Shown here piece after piece: positions 14,659-22,606 of a DNA stretch of 33,360 nt (position 1 is the first letter of the stretch; every line of letters begins with the position of its first letter). This stretch comes from an uncultured Clostridia bacterium. GTDB lineage: Bacteria > Bacillota > Clostridia > TANB77 > CAG-465. The DNA is taken from NCBI GenBank assembly GCA_944388565.1, contig CALXJG010000009.1, positions 1 to 33,360 of the forward strand. The letters run 5' to 3'. Position numbers and translations under genes: made by a program. The notes under the pieces are model-generated. The model was given only the letters and a program-made list of their open reading frames with translations, made no database searches and was not told where the DNA came from.

Positions 14659-15444
14659 CTATTTTAATATAATTGTATTCTTTACATCAAATGTAGCTTT
14701 TATTGTTCTTCCAGATACATATTCAATAGAAATATTATCAAGTTTAAACTTTAAGTCTTTATCATTTTCTACTTCAAATATAAAATCTGAAACATTTATA
14801 TAACTACCTGTAACTTGTATCTTTAATACATTATCAGTTTGTGTTTCTTCTGTATTTTCACCATCTGTATTAGCAGCAGGTGGTAATGTAGTACCATCGT
14901 TACCTGTTGATGATGTATTTTCTGCTCCTGTTGTAGAATTATTAGTAGAACTTGTTGTATTAGAAGTAGTCGTACTAGAAGTTGCCGCAGGAGTTGTAGT
15001 TGTTGTATTAGTAGAAGTGTTTGTACCATTTGTTCCACTTCCTTGTGTTCCACCAGGTTCTACTAATACAATACCTAGATTGTTAGTTTTAGCATAATTT
15101 CCTAACTTAATCCACATGTATTCTATACTATAATTTTGTTGTTTTGTTGCCTCTTTAATTACGCTAACAGTTTCATCACTTATTGCTTCATACTTTTGTT
15201 TTTCTGTACTATAATTACTTTTTTCTGTTTCAAGGTTTTTTAAAGTATTTTTGTAATTATTTTCTTCTGCAGTAAGTGAAGCTTGAGCTTTAACTACATT
15301 ATCATGTTCTGACATAATAGTAGATATAGACGAAATTTTAATTGGTCCTAAATTTATATCAACAAGAGCAAATAATGTTAAAAGCCCTAAAGAAACAACA
15401 ATTATTAATATAGATATTAGAAGATTTTTATATACCTTTAACAT
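14659..15444 (-). CDS. PilO-like alignment protein with a Thr/Ser/Asn-rich insert
   Basis: The 261-residue bitopic protein has a membrane helix at about 9-29, a coiled-coil region (about 50-95, with T-A-E-E-N-N-Y-K-N-T-L-K-N-L-E-T-E-K), and a C-terminal domain with L-K-I-Q-V-T-G-S-Y-I-N-V-S-D-F-I, which matches the PilO ferredoxin-like domain where a strand and helix begin with V-x-G-x-Y. Between them lies a long Thr/Ser/Asn-rich stretch (about 130-200), which is not usual for PilO and may be a flexible linker or glycosylated. The ATG overlaps the stop of the PilM-PilN gene by one base, so they are translationally coupled. PilO partners PilN in the inner-membrane platform. Confidence 0.75.
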   Translation of the reverse strand: MLKVYKNLLISILIIVVSLGLLTLFALVDINLGPIKISSISTIMSEHDNVVKAQASLTAEENNYKNTLKNLETEKSNYSTEKQKYEAISDETVSVIKEATKQQNYSIEYMWIKLGNYAKTNNLGIVLVEPGGTQGSGTNGTNTSTNTTTTTPAATSSTTTSNTTSSTNNSTTGAENTSSTGNDGTTLPPAANTDGENTEETQTDNVLKIQVTGSYINVSDFIFEVENDKDLKFKLDNISIEYVSGRTIKATFDVKNTIILK

Positions 15445-17096
15445 TATGGTAATTCACCACCAATCTCTATAACAGTTGTTTCACCATTATTTATTTTATT
15501 GATTTTTACATTTTTTAATGTGCTACTTAATTTTAGCTCAGCTACAAAATAACCTAAATCTGCATAGCTATCAGATTGTGCTGTTATTTTTATATTTTTG
15601 TTATCATCTGAAGTAATAGTTTTAAGTTGAACATTTTTAGGAATGATCCTAATTATATTTTGCATAAATGATGCAACATTATATGTTGTAAACTTACCAA
15701 TTTGATTATTCTCAATTTGTTGAACTATATCAGATACATTATCATTAATTTCTTTATACTTTTTCATGTTAGTATTTATATATTGTATATCTGAGTTTAC
15801 TTGATCTTTTAAGTTTGAAATTTCAGTTTTTGTTTTATCTATATTATTTAAAGTTTTATTTACAGTACCAGTATATAATGAGCTAAATAATATATAAGCT
15901 ACAAGAACTATACAAGTAACGATCGCAGTACAAATAGCAATAGGTGTTGTATTTTCTTCTTGTATATCAATACTCAAACTTTTTAGTTTATTCATTCTAG
16001 CTTCTTTAGCTGCTTCTTTGGCTGCTTTTTTATCCTTAGGCGTTTTTTGAGCCCTAGATTTTTTATCGAATAAGTTAGAAAATCCTTTCTTCATTTTACT
16101 TATAGAATTTAAATAACCTACTCCCAGTTTTTGTTGTGATAAATGTTCATAAGCTATAGCCATAGCAGGTGTTGTTTCTAAAACTTCTGCTATGTTTTTT
16201 ATATTAGAGTTCATTTGTATAAAATCTGGTTTTAATATATCAGTTTTCATATCCAAATATTCTCTAAATAATATATCTATATTTGTAAATACAATTCCTG
16301 TACCAGTTAGTATAACTTTACTAACATCAGACCTATATTTATTCACCATAATAGCTATACTTTTTAATATATCTTGTAAAATAGGTTCTGCTATACTTTC
16401 TAACTCTTTATCGTTATTACTTTCTCCCTCACTATATACATTAAGTTGTTTACATGCCTCATAAGCCTTCTGAGTAGAGCCTAATTTTGTAGAAAAGTCA
16501 GTTAGTAATTGTCTCATACCAAAATCATAGAATTTAATATCAGCAACTTTGCCATTAATTACCACAAATATAGACAATAAATCATCTAGGTTAACAAGCA
16601 TATATCTATCTTCATTTGCTGGAACAATCCTAGTCATAACCAGCTCAGGTGGATAAATATTTGCAACAGGATAACTTTCTATTTGTGTATAACCATTTAT
16701 TTCATTCTTTTCAACAAAATTTAATACTGAATTATATTTATATTCATTATTTTTTAAGTCAGAATTTCTATGTACATATAAATACTTATCTGGAGATTTT
16801 GCGTTTCTTTCGCACCAAGCCTCAAATTCCATTTTAGCAATATCATTTGATATAGATTTATTGTTTTGAACTTGATCAAACATTTGATAATTTAAAAATT
16901 TGCTATTTTGAGGATTGATTACTATTGGAATGTATTGCGAATTAGTCTCTTCTATTATATTTTTTAATACAGACTTTGGATTATCATGTACAAACCTCAC
17001 TCCAGAACTTTCAAGTTTTGTTTCTTTTCCATCATTTGAAAGTTTAGCATATTTTACTATATTATTGCATAAATAAATTCCCAAACAATTAGCCAT
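15444..17096 (-). CDS. pilM/pilN: PilM-PilN fusion protein
   Basis: The 550-residue protein joins two platform proteins. Residues 1 to about 340 are PilM-like, an actin-fold cytosolic protein starting M-A-N-C-L-G-I-Y-L, with a V-I-L-T-G-T-G phosphate-loop-like segment near 265 and A-M-A-I-A-Y-E-H near 320. A basic linker (about 345-380, K/A-rich) leads into a membrane helix (about 388-410), a coiled coil (415-480) and a PilN-like periplasmic domain (485-550) containing I-I-P-K-N-V-Q-L and V-A-E-L-K-L. In most bacteria the two are separate and PilM binds a short N-terminal peptide of PilN; here the contact is covalent. AAGGAG precedes the ATG at 17094-17096. It is the first gene of the operon. 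Confidence 0.82.
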   Translation of the reverse strand: MANCLGIYLCNNIVKYAKLSNDGKETKLESSGVRFVHDNPKSVLKNIIEETNSQYIPIVINPQNSKFLNYQMFDQVQNNKSISNDIAKMEFEAWCERNAKSPDKYLYVHRNSDLKNNEYKYNSVLNFVEKNEINGYTQIESYPVANIYPPELVMTRIVPANEDRYMLVNLDDLLSIFVVINGKVADIKFYDFGMRQLLTDFSTKLGSTQKAYEACKQLNVYSEGESNNDKELESIAEPILQDILKSIAIMVNKYRSDVSKVILTGTGIVFTNIDILFREYLDMKTDILKPDFIQMNSNIKNIAEVLETTPAMAIAYEHLSQQKLGVGYLNSISKMKKGFSNLFDKKSRAQKTPKDKKAAKEAAKEARMNKLKSLSIDIQEENTTPIAICTAIVTCIVLVAYILFSSLYTGTVNKTLNNIDKTKTEISNLKDQVNSDIQYINTNMKKYKEINDNVSDIVQQIENNQIGKFTTYNVASFMQNIIRIIPKNVQLKTITSDDNKNIKITAQSDSYADLGYFVAELKLSSTLKNVKINKINNGETTVIEIGGELP

Positions 17097-17195
17097 AATA
17101 TACTCCTTCTTTTTTCTTGTGTTTAATTAATATTATTTTAACCATTTTTTAGATTAATATGTTTTTTTACGTTCTTAATCATTCCATATGTCTAT

Positions 17196-17224
17196 ACTTT
17201 ATCATATTTTTATTTTATTTTCAA
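17196..17224 (-). promoter_or_regulatory. Possible promoter of the pilus operon
   Basis: TTGAAA (17219-17224), a 17-base spacer and TAAAGT (17196-17201) on the minus strand lie 100 bases upstream of the PilM-PilN start. The match is moderate. This 329-base gap between spoIIIAH and the pilus operon otherwise holds only the spoIIIA terminator, the operon's AAGGAG site and AT-rich sequence; I saw no other structure. Confidence 0.42.
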
Positions 17225-17298
17225 TAATTTTATACGCTGTAACTTTTTTTTAATTTCTGCGTAATATTTTTGTAATATTTTAGGATAATAAAGCAATA

Positions 17299-17333
17299 AA
17301 AAGTAACCCAACTTTTACCGTTTGGTTACTTTT
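17299..17333 (-). terminator. Terminator of the spoIIIA operon
   Basis: On the minus strand a 14-bp stem with one mismatch (AAAAGTAACC... / ...GGGTTACTTTT) with a 7-base loop is followed by TTATTGCTTTATT; the stem's own last bases are TTTT. It lies about 90 bases after spoIIIAH and upstream of the pilus operon, separating the two units. Confidence 0.7.
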
Positions 17334-17425
17334 ATTTTTTACATAAATAAATGAATTTATCAAAAAGGCTCTAATTTACACATTCACAAATAATTCTTTT
17401 TGTTTTCTTTTAAGATTAATTTTTT

Positions 17426-18007
17426 CTATCTTTTTTCTGTTATACTTAGTTTATTAGGATCAGCTCCCAACTGATCTACTAATATTTGCTGTATTTGAGC
17501 TATTTGTTCTTGTTTTAATTCTTCACTGGATTTTACAACAACATTTATATTATCATTATTTGTTGGTATTATTACAATATCTTCAATTCCTTTTGACTTA
17601 ATAACATTTTCCACCATCATTATTAAATTCTTTTTTTCTATTAATTCATCTAACTTCTTTTGATATTCATTAACTTGTTCTGTGCTAGTATTTGCATTAC
17701 TAATTATATTAGTATAATTTTCACTTAGTTCTGAAAACATATTATCTCTATCATATTTAAACACTGCTATAGAATCATCTTGTGAAGAATATTCATCAGT
17801 TGATGTATTCGTATTAACACTTTCATTTTCAGAATTTTCATATATACTTACATTTTCATATGTATAACCATCTTTTCCATTAACATATACAGTTTGACCC
17901 AAATTTTTTTCTCTTTCTGGATTATATCTATAATTAATATATCCTGCAACTGTGACCATAAGCCCAACTGAAAGTAATGCTAAAGTACTTCTTTTTATAA
18001 ATTTCAT
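17426..18007 (-). CDS. spoIIIAH: Stage III sporulation protein AH (SpoIIIAH)
   Basis: The 193-residue protein is the mother-cell half of the SpoIIIAH-SpoIIQ channel. It has a basic N-terminus, a single membrane helix at about 8-25 ending in G-Y-I-N-Y-R-Y-N-P, and a disordered Ser/Asn/Asp linker (about 45-80). The YscJ/FliF-like ring domain follows (about 95-190) with E-I-I/V-I-P-T and V-V-V-K-S-S-E-E-L, ending in L-S-I-T-E-K-R. Y-N-P at residues 27-29 and the closing V-D-Q-L-G-A-D-P motif agree with the family. AGGTG precedes the ATG at 18005-18007; it is 8 bases after spoIIIAG. It is the last gene before the terminator. Confidence 0.93.
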   Translation of the reverse strand: MKFIKRSTLALLSVGLMVTVAGYINYRYNPEREKNLGQTVYVNGKDGYTYENVSIYENSENESVNTNTSTDEYSSQDDSIAVFKYDRDNMFSELSENYTNIISNANTSTEQVNEYQKKLDELIEKKNLIMMVENVIKSKGIEDIVIIPTNNDNINVVVKSSEELKQEQIAQIQQILVDQLGADPNKLSITEKR

Positions 18008-18015
18008 AGTATCAC

Positions 18016-18564
18016 CTACCCTTGCTTTTCAAAGACCTGAACTTTATAGACAGGAATTCCTGTTACTGTTGCTATTGCAGTTGCTATTTTTGACCTAATA
18101 TCAACACTACTTGCACCTTTTGCAACGACTAATATCCCCTCTACTTTAGGCATTTCTATTGATTCTACTATAGCTGTTTTTTTACTTCCATCTTCATTGT
18201 ATGCAACTGACTTTTCACTTGTTTTTTCTCCATCTTTTTCTGATTCTTTTGTATTATATGCAACATTTTGTTTGCTATCTTGAGAATATGTAACTACTAC
18301 TGATACCTCACTTACACCTGATATTTGCGATAATACATTAGCAAGCTTTGTTTCAAGTTCACTTTGGGTGTTAGAACTTGTATTACTACTATTATCTATT
18401 ATATTTTGATTAGAACTTGTATTATTACTATTTTTATCTTTATTGCTAAATATAACATTTATAGCAATTAAAAGTACAACAAGTAAGATAACCAAAAAAA
18501 CTAAATTTTCTACTCTTTTATTCTTATCTTTTGTAATATTTTTAATAGTTTCCAAATAATTCAT
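18016..18564 (-). CDS. spoIIIAG: Stage III sporulation protein AG (SpoIIIAG)
   Basis: The 182-residue protein has one membrane helix (about 21-40) and an Asn/Ser-rich linker (45-65). The conserved ring-building domain follows, with L-A-N-V-L-S-Q-I-S-G-V-S-E-V-S-V-V-V-T-Y near 75-95 and I-E-M-P-K-V-E-G-I-L-V-V-A-K-G-A near 140-155, both diagnostic of SpoIIIAG. In Bacillus subtilis AG forms a large ring in the mother-cell membrane at the septum. GGGGGAT lies upstream of the ATG. It is three bases downstream of spoIIIAF. Confidence 0.94.
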   Translation of the reverse strand: MNYLETIKNITKDKNKRVENLVFLVILLVVLLIAINVIFSNKDKNSNNTSSNQNIIDNSSNTSSNTQSELETKLANVLSQISGVSEVSVVVTYSQDSKQNVAYNTKESEKDGEKTSEKSVAYNEDGSKKTAIVESIEMPKVEGILVVAKGASSVDIRSKIATAIATVTGIPVYKVQVFEKQG

Positions 18565-18567
18565 AGT

Positions 18568-19089
18568 CTAATCCCCCTCTTCAATAACTTCAATTTTAGA
18601 ATAGCCTATATCATATTCTTCATTTATATATTTAACAATTTGTGTAACTGATGATATACTAGCTTTACTTGTATCAATTTTCTCTATATTTATCTCTATT
18701 TTTTCTATATCATAATTATCAGATATAAATACATCAACACTTTTAACGACAATACTTTTTCCCTCTAATTTTGATTTTACATCATTTTTTATACTTTGAA
18801 TAAAACTCTTTTTTACAGCTTCTTCTTTAACATTACTATATTTTTCAGTATCAACATTTACATTTTCTTGTTCATCTAAATTGGATAACACACTTTTTAT
18901 ACTATCTTGCATATCATTATTTTTAAATATATCTATAAGAGGAGATACTAATGCAATTATTGTTATTATTCCTATTAATGAATATATATATTTTCTTAGA
19001 TTATTTTTTGGAATTACAAGCCTTATAATTGTCACAAATATTCCCAAACATAGTAACACACTAATCCAATTTCTAAATAAATCAATCAT
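18568..19089 (-). CDS. spoIIIAF: Stage III sporulation protein AF (SpoIIIAF)
   Basis: The 173-residue protein has two membrane helices near the N-terminus (about 7-25 and 33-52, with N-L-R-K-Y-I-Y-S-L-I-G between) and an extracytoplasmic ring-like domain from about 90. F-R-N-W-I at the start and K-Y-I-Y-S-L-x-G at 33 are family marks. GGAGAGG precedes the ATG. It sits 21 bases after spoIIIAE and is part of the engulfment-stage channel complex. Confidence 0.9.
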   Translation of the reverse strand: MIDLFRNWISVLLCLGIFVTIIRLVIPKNNLRKYIYSLIGIITIIALVSPLIDIFKNNDMQDSIKSVLSNLDEQENVNVDTEKYSNVKEEAVKKSFIQSIKNDVKSKLEGKSIVVKSVDVFISDNYDIEKIEINIEKIDTSKASISSVTQIVKYINEEYDIGYSKIEVIEEGD

Positions 19090-19110
19090 TTTTACCTCTC
19101 CTCTTATGTA

Positions 19111-20289
19111 TTATTTAACAACACTATTAGCTAAATTAAATATTATTCCACTTGATATTACAAACAAAATCGTTACACCAATTAATATACCAAGTATCGT
19201 CTTATATATATTTGCAAATCCAGATATAAATTTATTAATTTGTTCTGATCCACAAATCGGTTCAACCACTGCTCCAAGCAACATATAGATTATCATTATA
19301 CTTAACACTTTAAGTATTGGTACTAAAGCTATTAATACAATAGCTAATATTGCTACCCCTCCACCAACTTTAGCTATTATCTTACTTGCTCCAACAACTG
19401 TTTCAAAACTATCTGAAAAGAATTTGCCTACAACCGGCACAAAATTTGACACAGCTGTTTGAGTTGTCTTTACTGCAAGCGAATCAACCGAACTAGAAAG
19501 TGATGTTTCAAGTGATAGTATTCCTAAAAATATCGTTAAGATTACACTTACTATCCACATACTAGAACTTGAGAATAGTTTAGATAACTTATTTAATCTT
19601 AAATTTTCAGATATTGAAGATATTACATTAAATGCAACCGATATACTTAAAAAAGGTATAACTATATATGTTATTATAAAGCCTATTGCACTTGCTACAA
19701 ATAAAAGTAATGGTTGAATTATACCTGTACTTGTAATCGCTCCTGTTGCTATTAGTATTGCCATCATAAAAGGTGATATTGTTTGCATAAGTGTAGTAAG
19801 GGCATTTATTACATCTTTTAACATAGAGATAACATCTATAAATGTAGCAATTGTTATTGTAGCAATTACCAAAAAGCAAGCTAAATGTGCTATTTTAGTA
19901 ACATCACTTTTATTTTCAAGTTCAATACTATTAATTAATGCCATTACTATTATTATTATAAATATTGATATAGCACCATTTAAAGCTCCTAGTATTTCTT
20001 TTGAAAATACACTTAATACCTTACCAAGTAAAGAGTTATAATCTAATTTTGAGTTTGTCATAAGTTCATCAGTTATACTATTTATATCTATATCATAAAG
20101 TCCACTTTCCTTTATATGTTCATCAATTGTTTTTATATATTCATCAAAATCTAAATCTTGTGCTAAGTTTTCTTTTACATCTTGATTTTCCTCATTTCCT
20201 TCAGCTTTTATATTTACAAAAAACATATTAAAAACTGATATAACAATTAAAAAAAATATAATTATTCTCTTCTTTTTTACCATACTCAT
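19111..20289 (-). CDS. spoIIIAE: Stage III sporulation protein AE (SpoIIIAE)
   Basis: The 392-residue polytopic membrane protein has an N-terminal signal-like segment (about 8-25), an extracytoplasmic acidic region (D-V-K-E-N-L-A-Q-D-L-D-F-D-E-Y), and about eight hydrophobic helices from 90 onwards. The last ones contain V-V-E-P-I-C-G and I-S-G-F-A-N, conserved in SpoIIIAE. It is the large permease-like component of the SpoIIIA-SpoIIQ complex. It overlaps the end of spoIIIAD by four bases (ATGA), showing translational coupling; a second in-frame ATG two codons later is the alternative start. Confidence 0.94.
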   Translation of the reverse strand: MSMVKKKRIIIFFLIVISVFNMFFVNIKAEGNEENQDVKENLAQDLDFDEYIKTIDEHIKESGLYDIDINSITDELMTNSKLDYNSLLGKVLSVFSKEILGALNGAISIFIIIIVMALINSIELENKSDVTKIAHLACFLVIATITIATFIDVISMLKDVINALTTLMQTISPFMMAILIATGAITSTGIIQPLLLFVASAIGFIITYIVIPFLSISVAFNVISSISENLRLNKLSKLFSSSSMWIVSVILTIFLGILSLETSLSSSVDSLAVKTTQTAVSNFVPVVGKFFSDSFETVVGASKIIAKVGGGVAILAIVLIALVPILKVLSIMIIYMLLGAVVEPICGSEQINKFISGFANIYKTILGILIGVTILFVISSGIIFNLANSVVK

Positions 20290-20669
20290 ACCAGTCCTGT
20301 TAATATACTTATTAATGAATTAATAATTGGTAGACTAAGTGTAACTATAACTACTTTTCCTGCCATTTCTAATTTTGTTGCTATGGCAGTTTGTCCAGCA
20401 TCAGTGCATATATTTTTACCAAATTCTACTATATATGCTATAATGGTGATTTTAATAATAATTATTAGGAAATCTTTGTTAATACCTGATTTATTTGCTA
20501 AACTATCTAAAAGATTAAATATATCACTCATCTTGTATATGGCAAATAACATTACTCCAACTGCTGCAGTAATTGTTAGTAATAACGCCATTTCAGGCTT
20601 CTGCTGTTTTATAATAATAATTAGAATTGTTGCTATTATACAAAAACTAACCACCTTAAAAATTTCCAT
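20286..20669 (-). CDS. spoIIIAD: Stage III sporulation protein AD (SpoIIIAD)
   Basis: The 127-residue small membrane protein has four hydrophobic helices. Residues about 75-100 (I-A-Y-I-V-E-F-G-K-N-I-C-T-D-A-G-Q-T) form the E-F-x-x-x-x-C-x-D-A-G motif found in both SpoIIIAC and SpoIIIAD. Length fits the family. AGGTG precedes the ATG at 20667-20669, and the next gene overlaps its stop. Part of the spoIIIA complex in the mother-cell membrane. Confidence 0.93.
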   Translation of the reverse strand: MEIFKVVSFCIIATILIIIIKQQKPEMALLLTITAAVGVMLFAIYKMSDIFNLLDSLANKSGINKDFLIIIIKITIIAYIVEFGKNICTDAGQTAIATKLEMAGKVVIVTLSLPIINSLISILTGLV

Positions 20670-20677
20670 TTTATCAC

Positions 20678-20872
20678 CTATAATTTAAACACAGTCCTTA
20701 CAGTTTCGAATAAATCACTAATTTGTGTTATAACTAGCATAAGTACTATTATAAGGCCTGTAAGAGTTGTCATCATTGCTTGATCCTCTCTACCAGCCTT
20801 ACTTAAAACTTGACTTAAAACAGCTACTAATATACCTATTCCTGCTATTTTAAACAGTAAATCTATGTCCAT
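20678..20872 (-). CDS. spoIIIAC: Stage III sporulation protein AC (SpoIIIAC)
   Basis: The 64-residue protein with two membrane helices matches SpoIIIAC in size: M-D-I-D-L-L-F-K-I-A-G-I-G, then L-S-K-A-G-R-E-D-Q-A and T-Q-I-S-D-L-F-E. The ATG at 20870-20872 was chosen because GGGGTG lies six bases upstream and the family starts M-D-(I/V)-D-x-I-F/L-K-I-A; the open frame extends 11 codons upstream into spoIIIAB, which is not likely to be translated. It is 8 bases upstream of spoIIIAD. Confidence 0.93.
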   Translation of the reverse strand: MDIDLLFKIAGIGILVAVLSQVLSKAGREDQAMMTTLTGLIIVLMLVITQISDLFETVRTVFKL

Positions 20873-20885
20873 AAATTTCACCCCA

Positions 20886-21404
20886 TCATATGAATATAAC
20901 CACAATCATTATCCCTGTTATAGTACCAATAGTTCTATATAGTTTTGAGTTTGTTATTTTAAATTCATTTGCCTCTTTAATTTGATTATCCAATATTTCT
21001 ATACCGTTTTCTATTATATTAATTTGCGATTCTAAATCGTTTCTACCTAAACTTTTTAATGTTGAGGCTATGATATTTTTATCATAACTTGATAGACTAT
21101 CTAATTTAGATATATTTTCTATTATACTTCTATCAACAGCATCAACATTTTCGAAAGTAACCATATCAACAGCTATTTGTCCAATAGCTTCTTTTAATGG
21201 TGTAGTAAGTTTTTGCCTTGCTATTTCGTATGCATTAGGTAGTATACACATCATATATTTCATCTCATTTTTTACAAGATTAAAAAATGTAACCGCTTCC
21301 CTTAAAATATATTCTCTTTGTTTTAATTTTGATGCTTTCATATTTCCTAAATATGCTGTAAGAAAAACTATAGCAGCAGAAAGCAATAATTTTAATACTA
21401 CCAT
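20886..21404 (-). CDS. spoIIIAB: Stage III sporulation protein AB (SpoIIIAB)
   Basis: The 172-residue membrane-anchored protein starts with a hydrophobic helix (about 2-18), then a helical domain of the GspF-like type and a C-terminal hydrophobic segment (about 157-172). The A-Y-L-G-N-M-K-A-S-K-L-K-Q-R motif near residues 17-30 is typical of SpoIIIAB. Its ATG at 21402-21404 directly follows the spoIIIAA stop (TAA-ATG), so translation is coupled. It is thought to partner the SpoIIIAA ATPase. Confidence 0.92.
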   Translation of the reverse strand: MVVLKLLLSAAIVFLTAYLGNMKASKLKQREYILREAVTFFNLVKNEMKYMMCILPNAYEIARQKLTTPLKEAIGQIAVDMVTFENVDAVDRSIIENISKLDSLSSYDKNIIASTLKSLGRNDLESQINIIENGIEILDNQIKEANEFKITNSKLYRTIGTITGIMIVVIFI

Positions 21405-22316
21405 TTATACCACCTCTTTTTTCATACTATTTAATTTCTCTATTTTCTCAATAGTACCAGGTCCATTCCTTCCTGATAATATAATTACTTCTTCAAATAA
21501 TCCGTTATCTATTAATTCTTTTATACCAGTCTTTCTTTTTATATCATCAACACTAGAACCATGCATTGTAAATATCATCTTAACTCCACTTAAACTTGCA
21601 TATTTTATAGCTTCAATATCTTTCATACTTCCTACTTCATCAGTAGCTATTACAGATACTCCCATACTTCTTACTATCATCTCCATGCCTATATGTTTAG
21701 GAGCATTAGATATTATATCAGTCCTCATACCAACATCTAAATTTGCAAATCCATTAGATACTGAAGCAATCTCTCCTCTCTCATCAACAAGTCCTACATT
21801 TAATCCGTAAAAATTTCTTTTCTTTACTCCATTGCTTACTTGTCTTATAACATCTCTAAGCATAGTGGTTTTACCACAACCGGGAGGAGATACTATAAGT
21901 GTATTTTCTATTGTATTATTTCTTAAAATGTATGGCATTAAATTATCTGCACAACCTATCATCTGCCTTGCTATTCTTATATTCATGCTATTTATGTTTT
22001 TTATATTTTTTATATCCCCATTAAGCATTACAGCTTCACCACATATACCAATCCTATGACCGCCTTTTACAACGACAAAACCATTATTTATATCATTTTG
22101 TATTGCATATATTGAATTTCTAGATACTTTAACTAATATTTCAAGCAAGTCATGAAGATTTACTACATAACTTAAAAATACTTCTATATTTGACGTTATA
22201 ACTATAACCCTTCTATTTACTCTTAATCTTATTTCATTTATTCCATCCTTTGAACCTACACTTCTTACTTCCGTTGCTATTTGTTCTGGTAAAAACTTTA
22301 AAATTTCTTCTATCAT
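21405..22316 (-). CDS. spoIIIAA: Stage III sporulation protein AA (SpoIIIAA), ATPase
   Basis: The 303-residue soluble ATPase is related to secretion ATPases. Walker A is S-P-P-G-C-G-K-T-T at 143-151; further motifs are V-D-E-R-G-E-I-A near 184, M-I-V-R-S-M near 216 and A-T-D-E-V-G-S near 228, all present in SpoIIIAA. The N-terminal R-L-R-V-N-R-R segment (30-36) and G-G-H-R-I-G-I-C-G (85-93) also fit. GAGGTG lies at 22323-22328. It is the first gene of the spoIIIA operon. A SigE promoter is expected in this family, but I could not identify a convincing one in the gap upstream. Confidence 0.96.
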   Translation of the reverse strand: MIEEILKFLPEQIATEVRSVGSKDGINEIRLRVNRRVIVITSNIEVFLSYVVNLHDLLEILVKVSRNSIYAIQNDINNGFVVVKGGHRIGICGEAVMLNGDIKNIKNINSMNIRIARQMIGCADNLMPYILRNNTIENTLIVSPPGCGKTTMLRDVIRQVSNGVKKRNFYGLNVGLVDERGEIASVSNGFANLDVGMRTDIISNAPKHIGMEMIVRSMGVSVIATDEVGSMKDIEAIKYASLSGVKMIFTMHGSSVDDIKRKTGIKELIDNGLFEEVIILSGRNGPGTIEKIEKLNSMKKEVV

Positions 22317-22410
22317 TTTCCCACCTCTATTATATAATGTTATACACTATATCTTTCAAAATTATTGTAGAAATATGATGTTATTAACTGATTTTTTTAT
22401 CTAGTTTTAG

Positions 22411-22446
22411 CAAAAAAAGAAGATATGAATATCATTTCATATCTTC
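22411..22446 (-). terminator. Terminator between the SNF2 gene and spoIIIA
   Basis: A perfect 10-bp stem (22419-22428 with 22437-22446, 8-base loop) is followed on the minus strand by seven Ts (22418 to 22412). It lies 160 bases after the SNF2 stop codon, after two other hairpins, and should keep vegetative transcripts out of spoIIIA. Confidence 0.7.
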
Positions 22447-22450
22447 TCCA

Positions 22451-22487
22451 GACTGTTGACAAAGTATAAAAACTTTTGTCAATAGTC
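22451..22487. repeat. Palindrome with ISL3-end-like arms
   Basis: A 15-bp stem (22451-22465 with 22472-22487; one G-T wobble, one bulge, 6-base loop) sits beside the terminator. The right arm contains TTTGTCAATAGT, identical over 12 bases to the ISL3 terminal repeat at the left of this window; the left arm differs by one base. No T-tract follows directly, so it is not an obvious terminator. Confidence 0.6.
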
Positions 22488-22490
22488 TGA

Positions 22491-22516
22491 AGTTATTTTT
22501 ATAAATAAAAATAACT
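22491..22516. repeat. Short palindrome in the SNF2-spoIIIA gap
   Basis: AGTTATTTTT (22491-22500) and AAAAATAACT (22507-22516) form a perfect 10-bp stem with a 6-base loop. With the two neighbouring hairpins it makes a run of three palindromes within 100 bases. Confidence 0.5.
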
Positions 22517-22606
22517 TTTAGAGTTTAAATAATTATTTTTGCAAAGTAAAATAATTTTACAAAAAAATAATGATGAATTTTTAATAAATTCACCATTATA
22601 TATTCT

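Noticed and set aside
22329-22359. TTGAAA with TATATA or TATAAT upstream of spoIIIAA
   Set aside because: Transcription would start inside or after the GAGGTG Shine-Dalgarno at 22323-22328, leaving the mRNA without a ribosome site. Nor could I fit a SigE promoter (ATATT - 14 - CATACA) anywhere in the gap.
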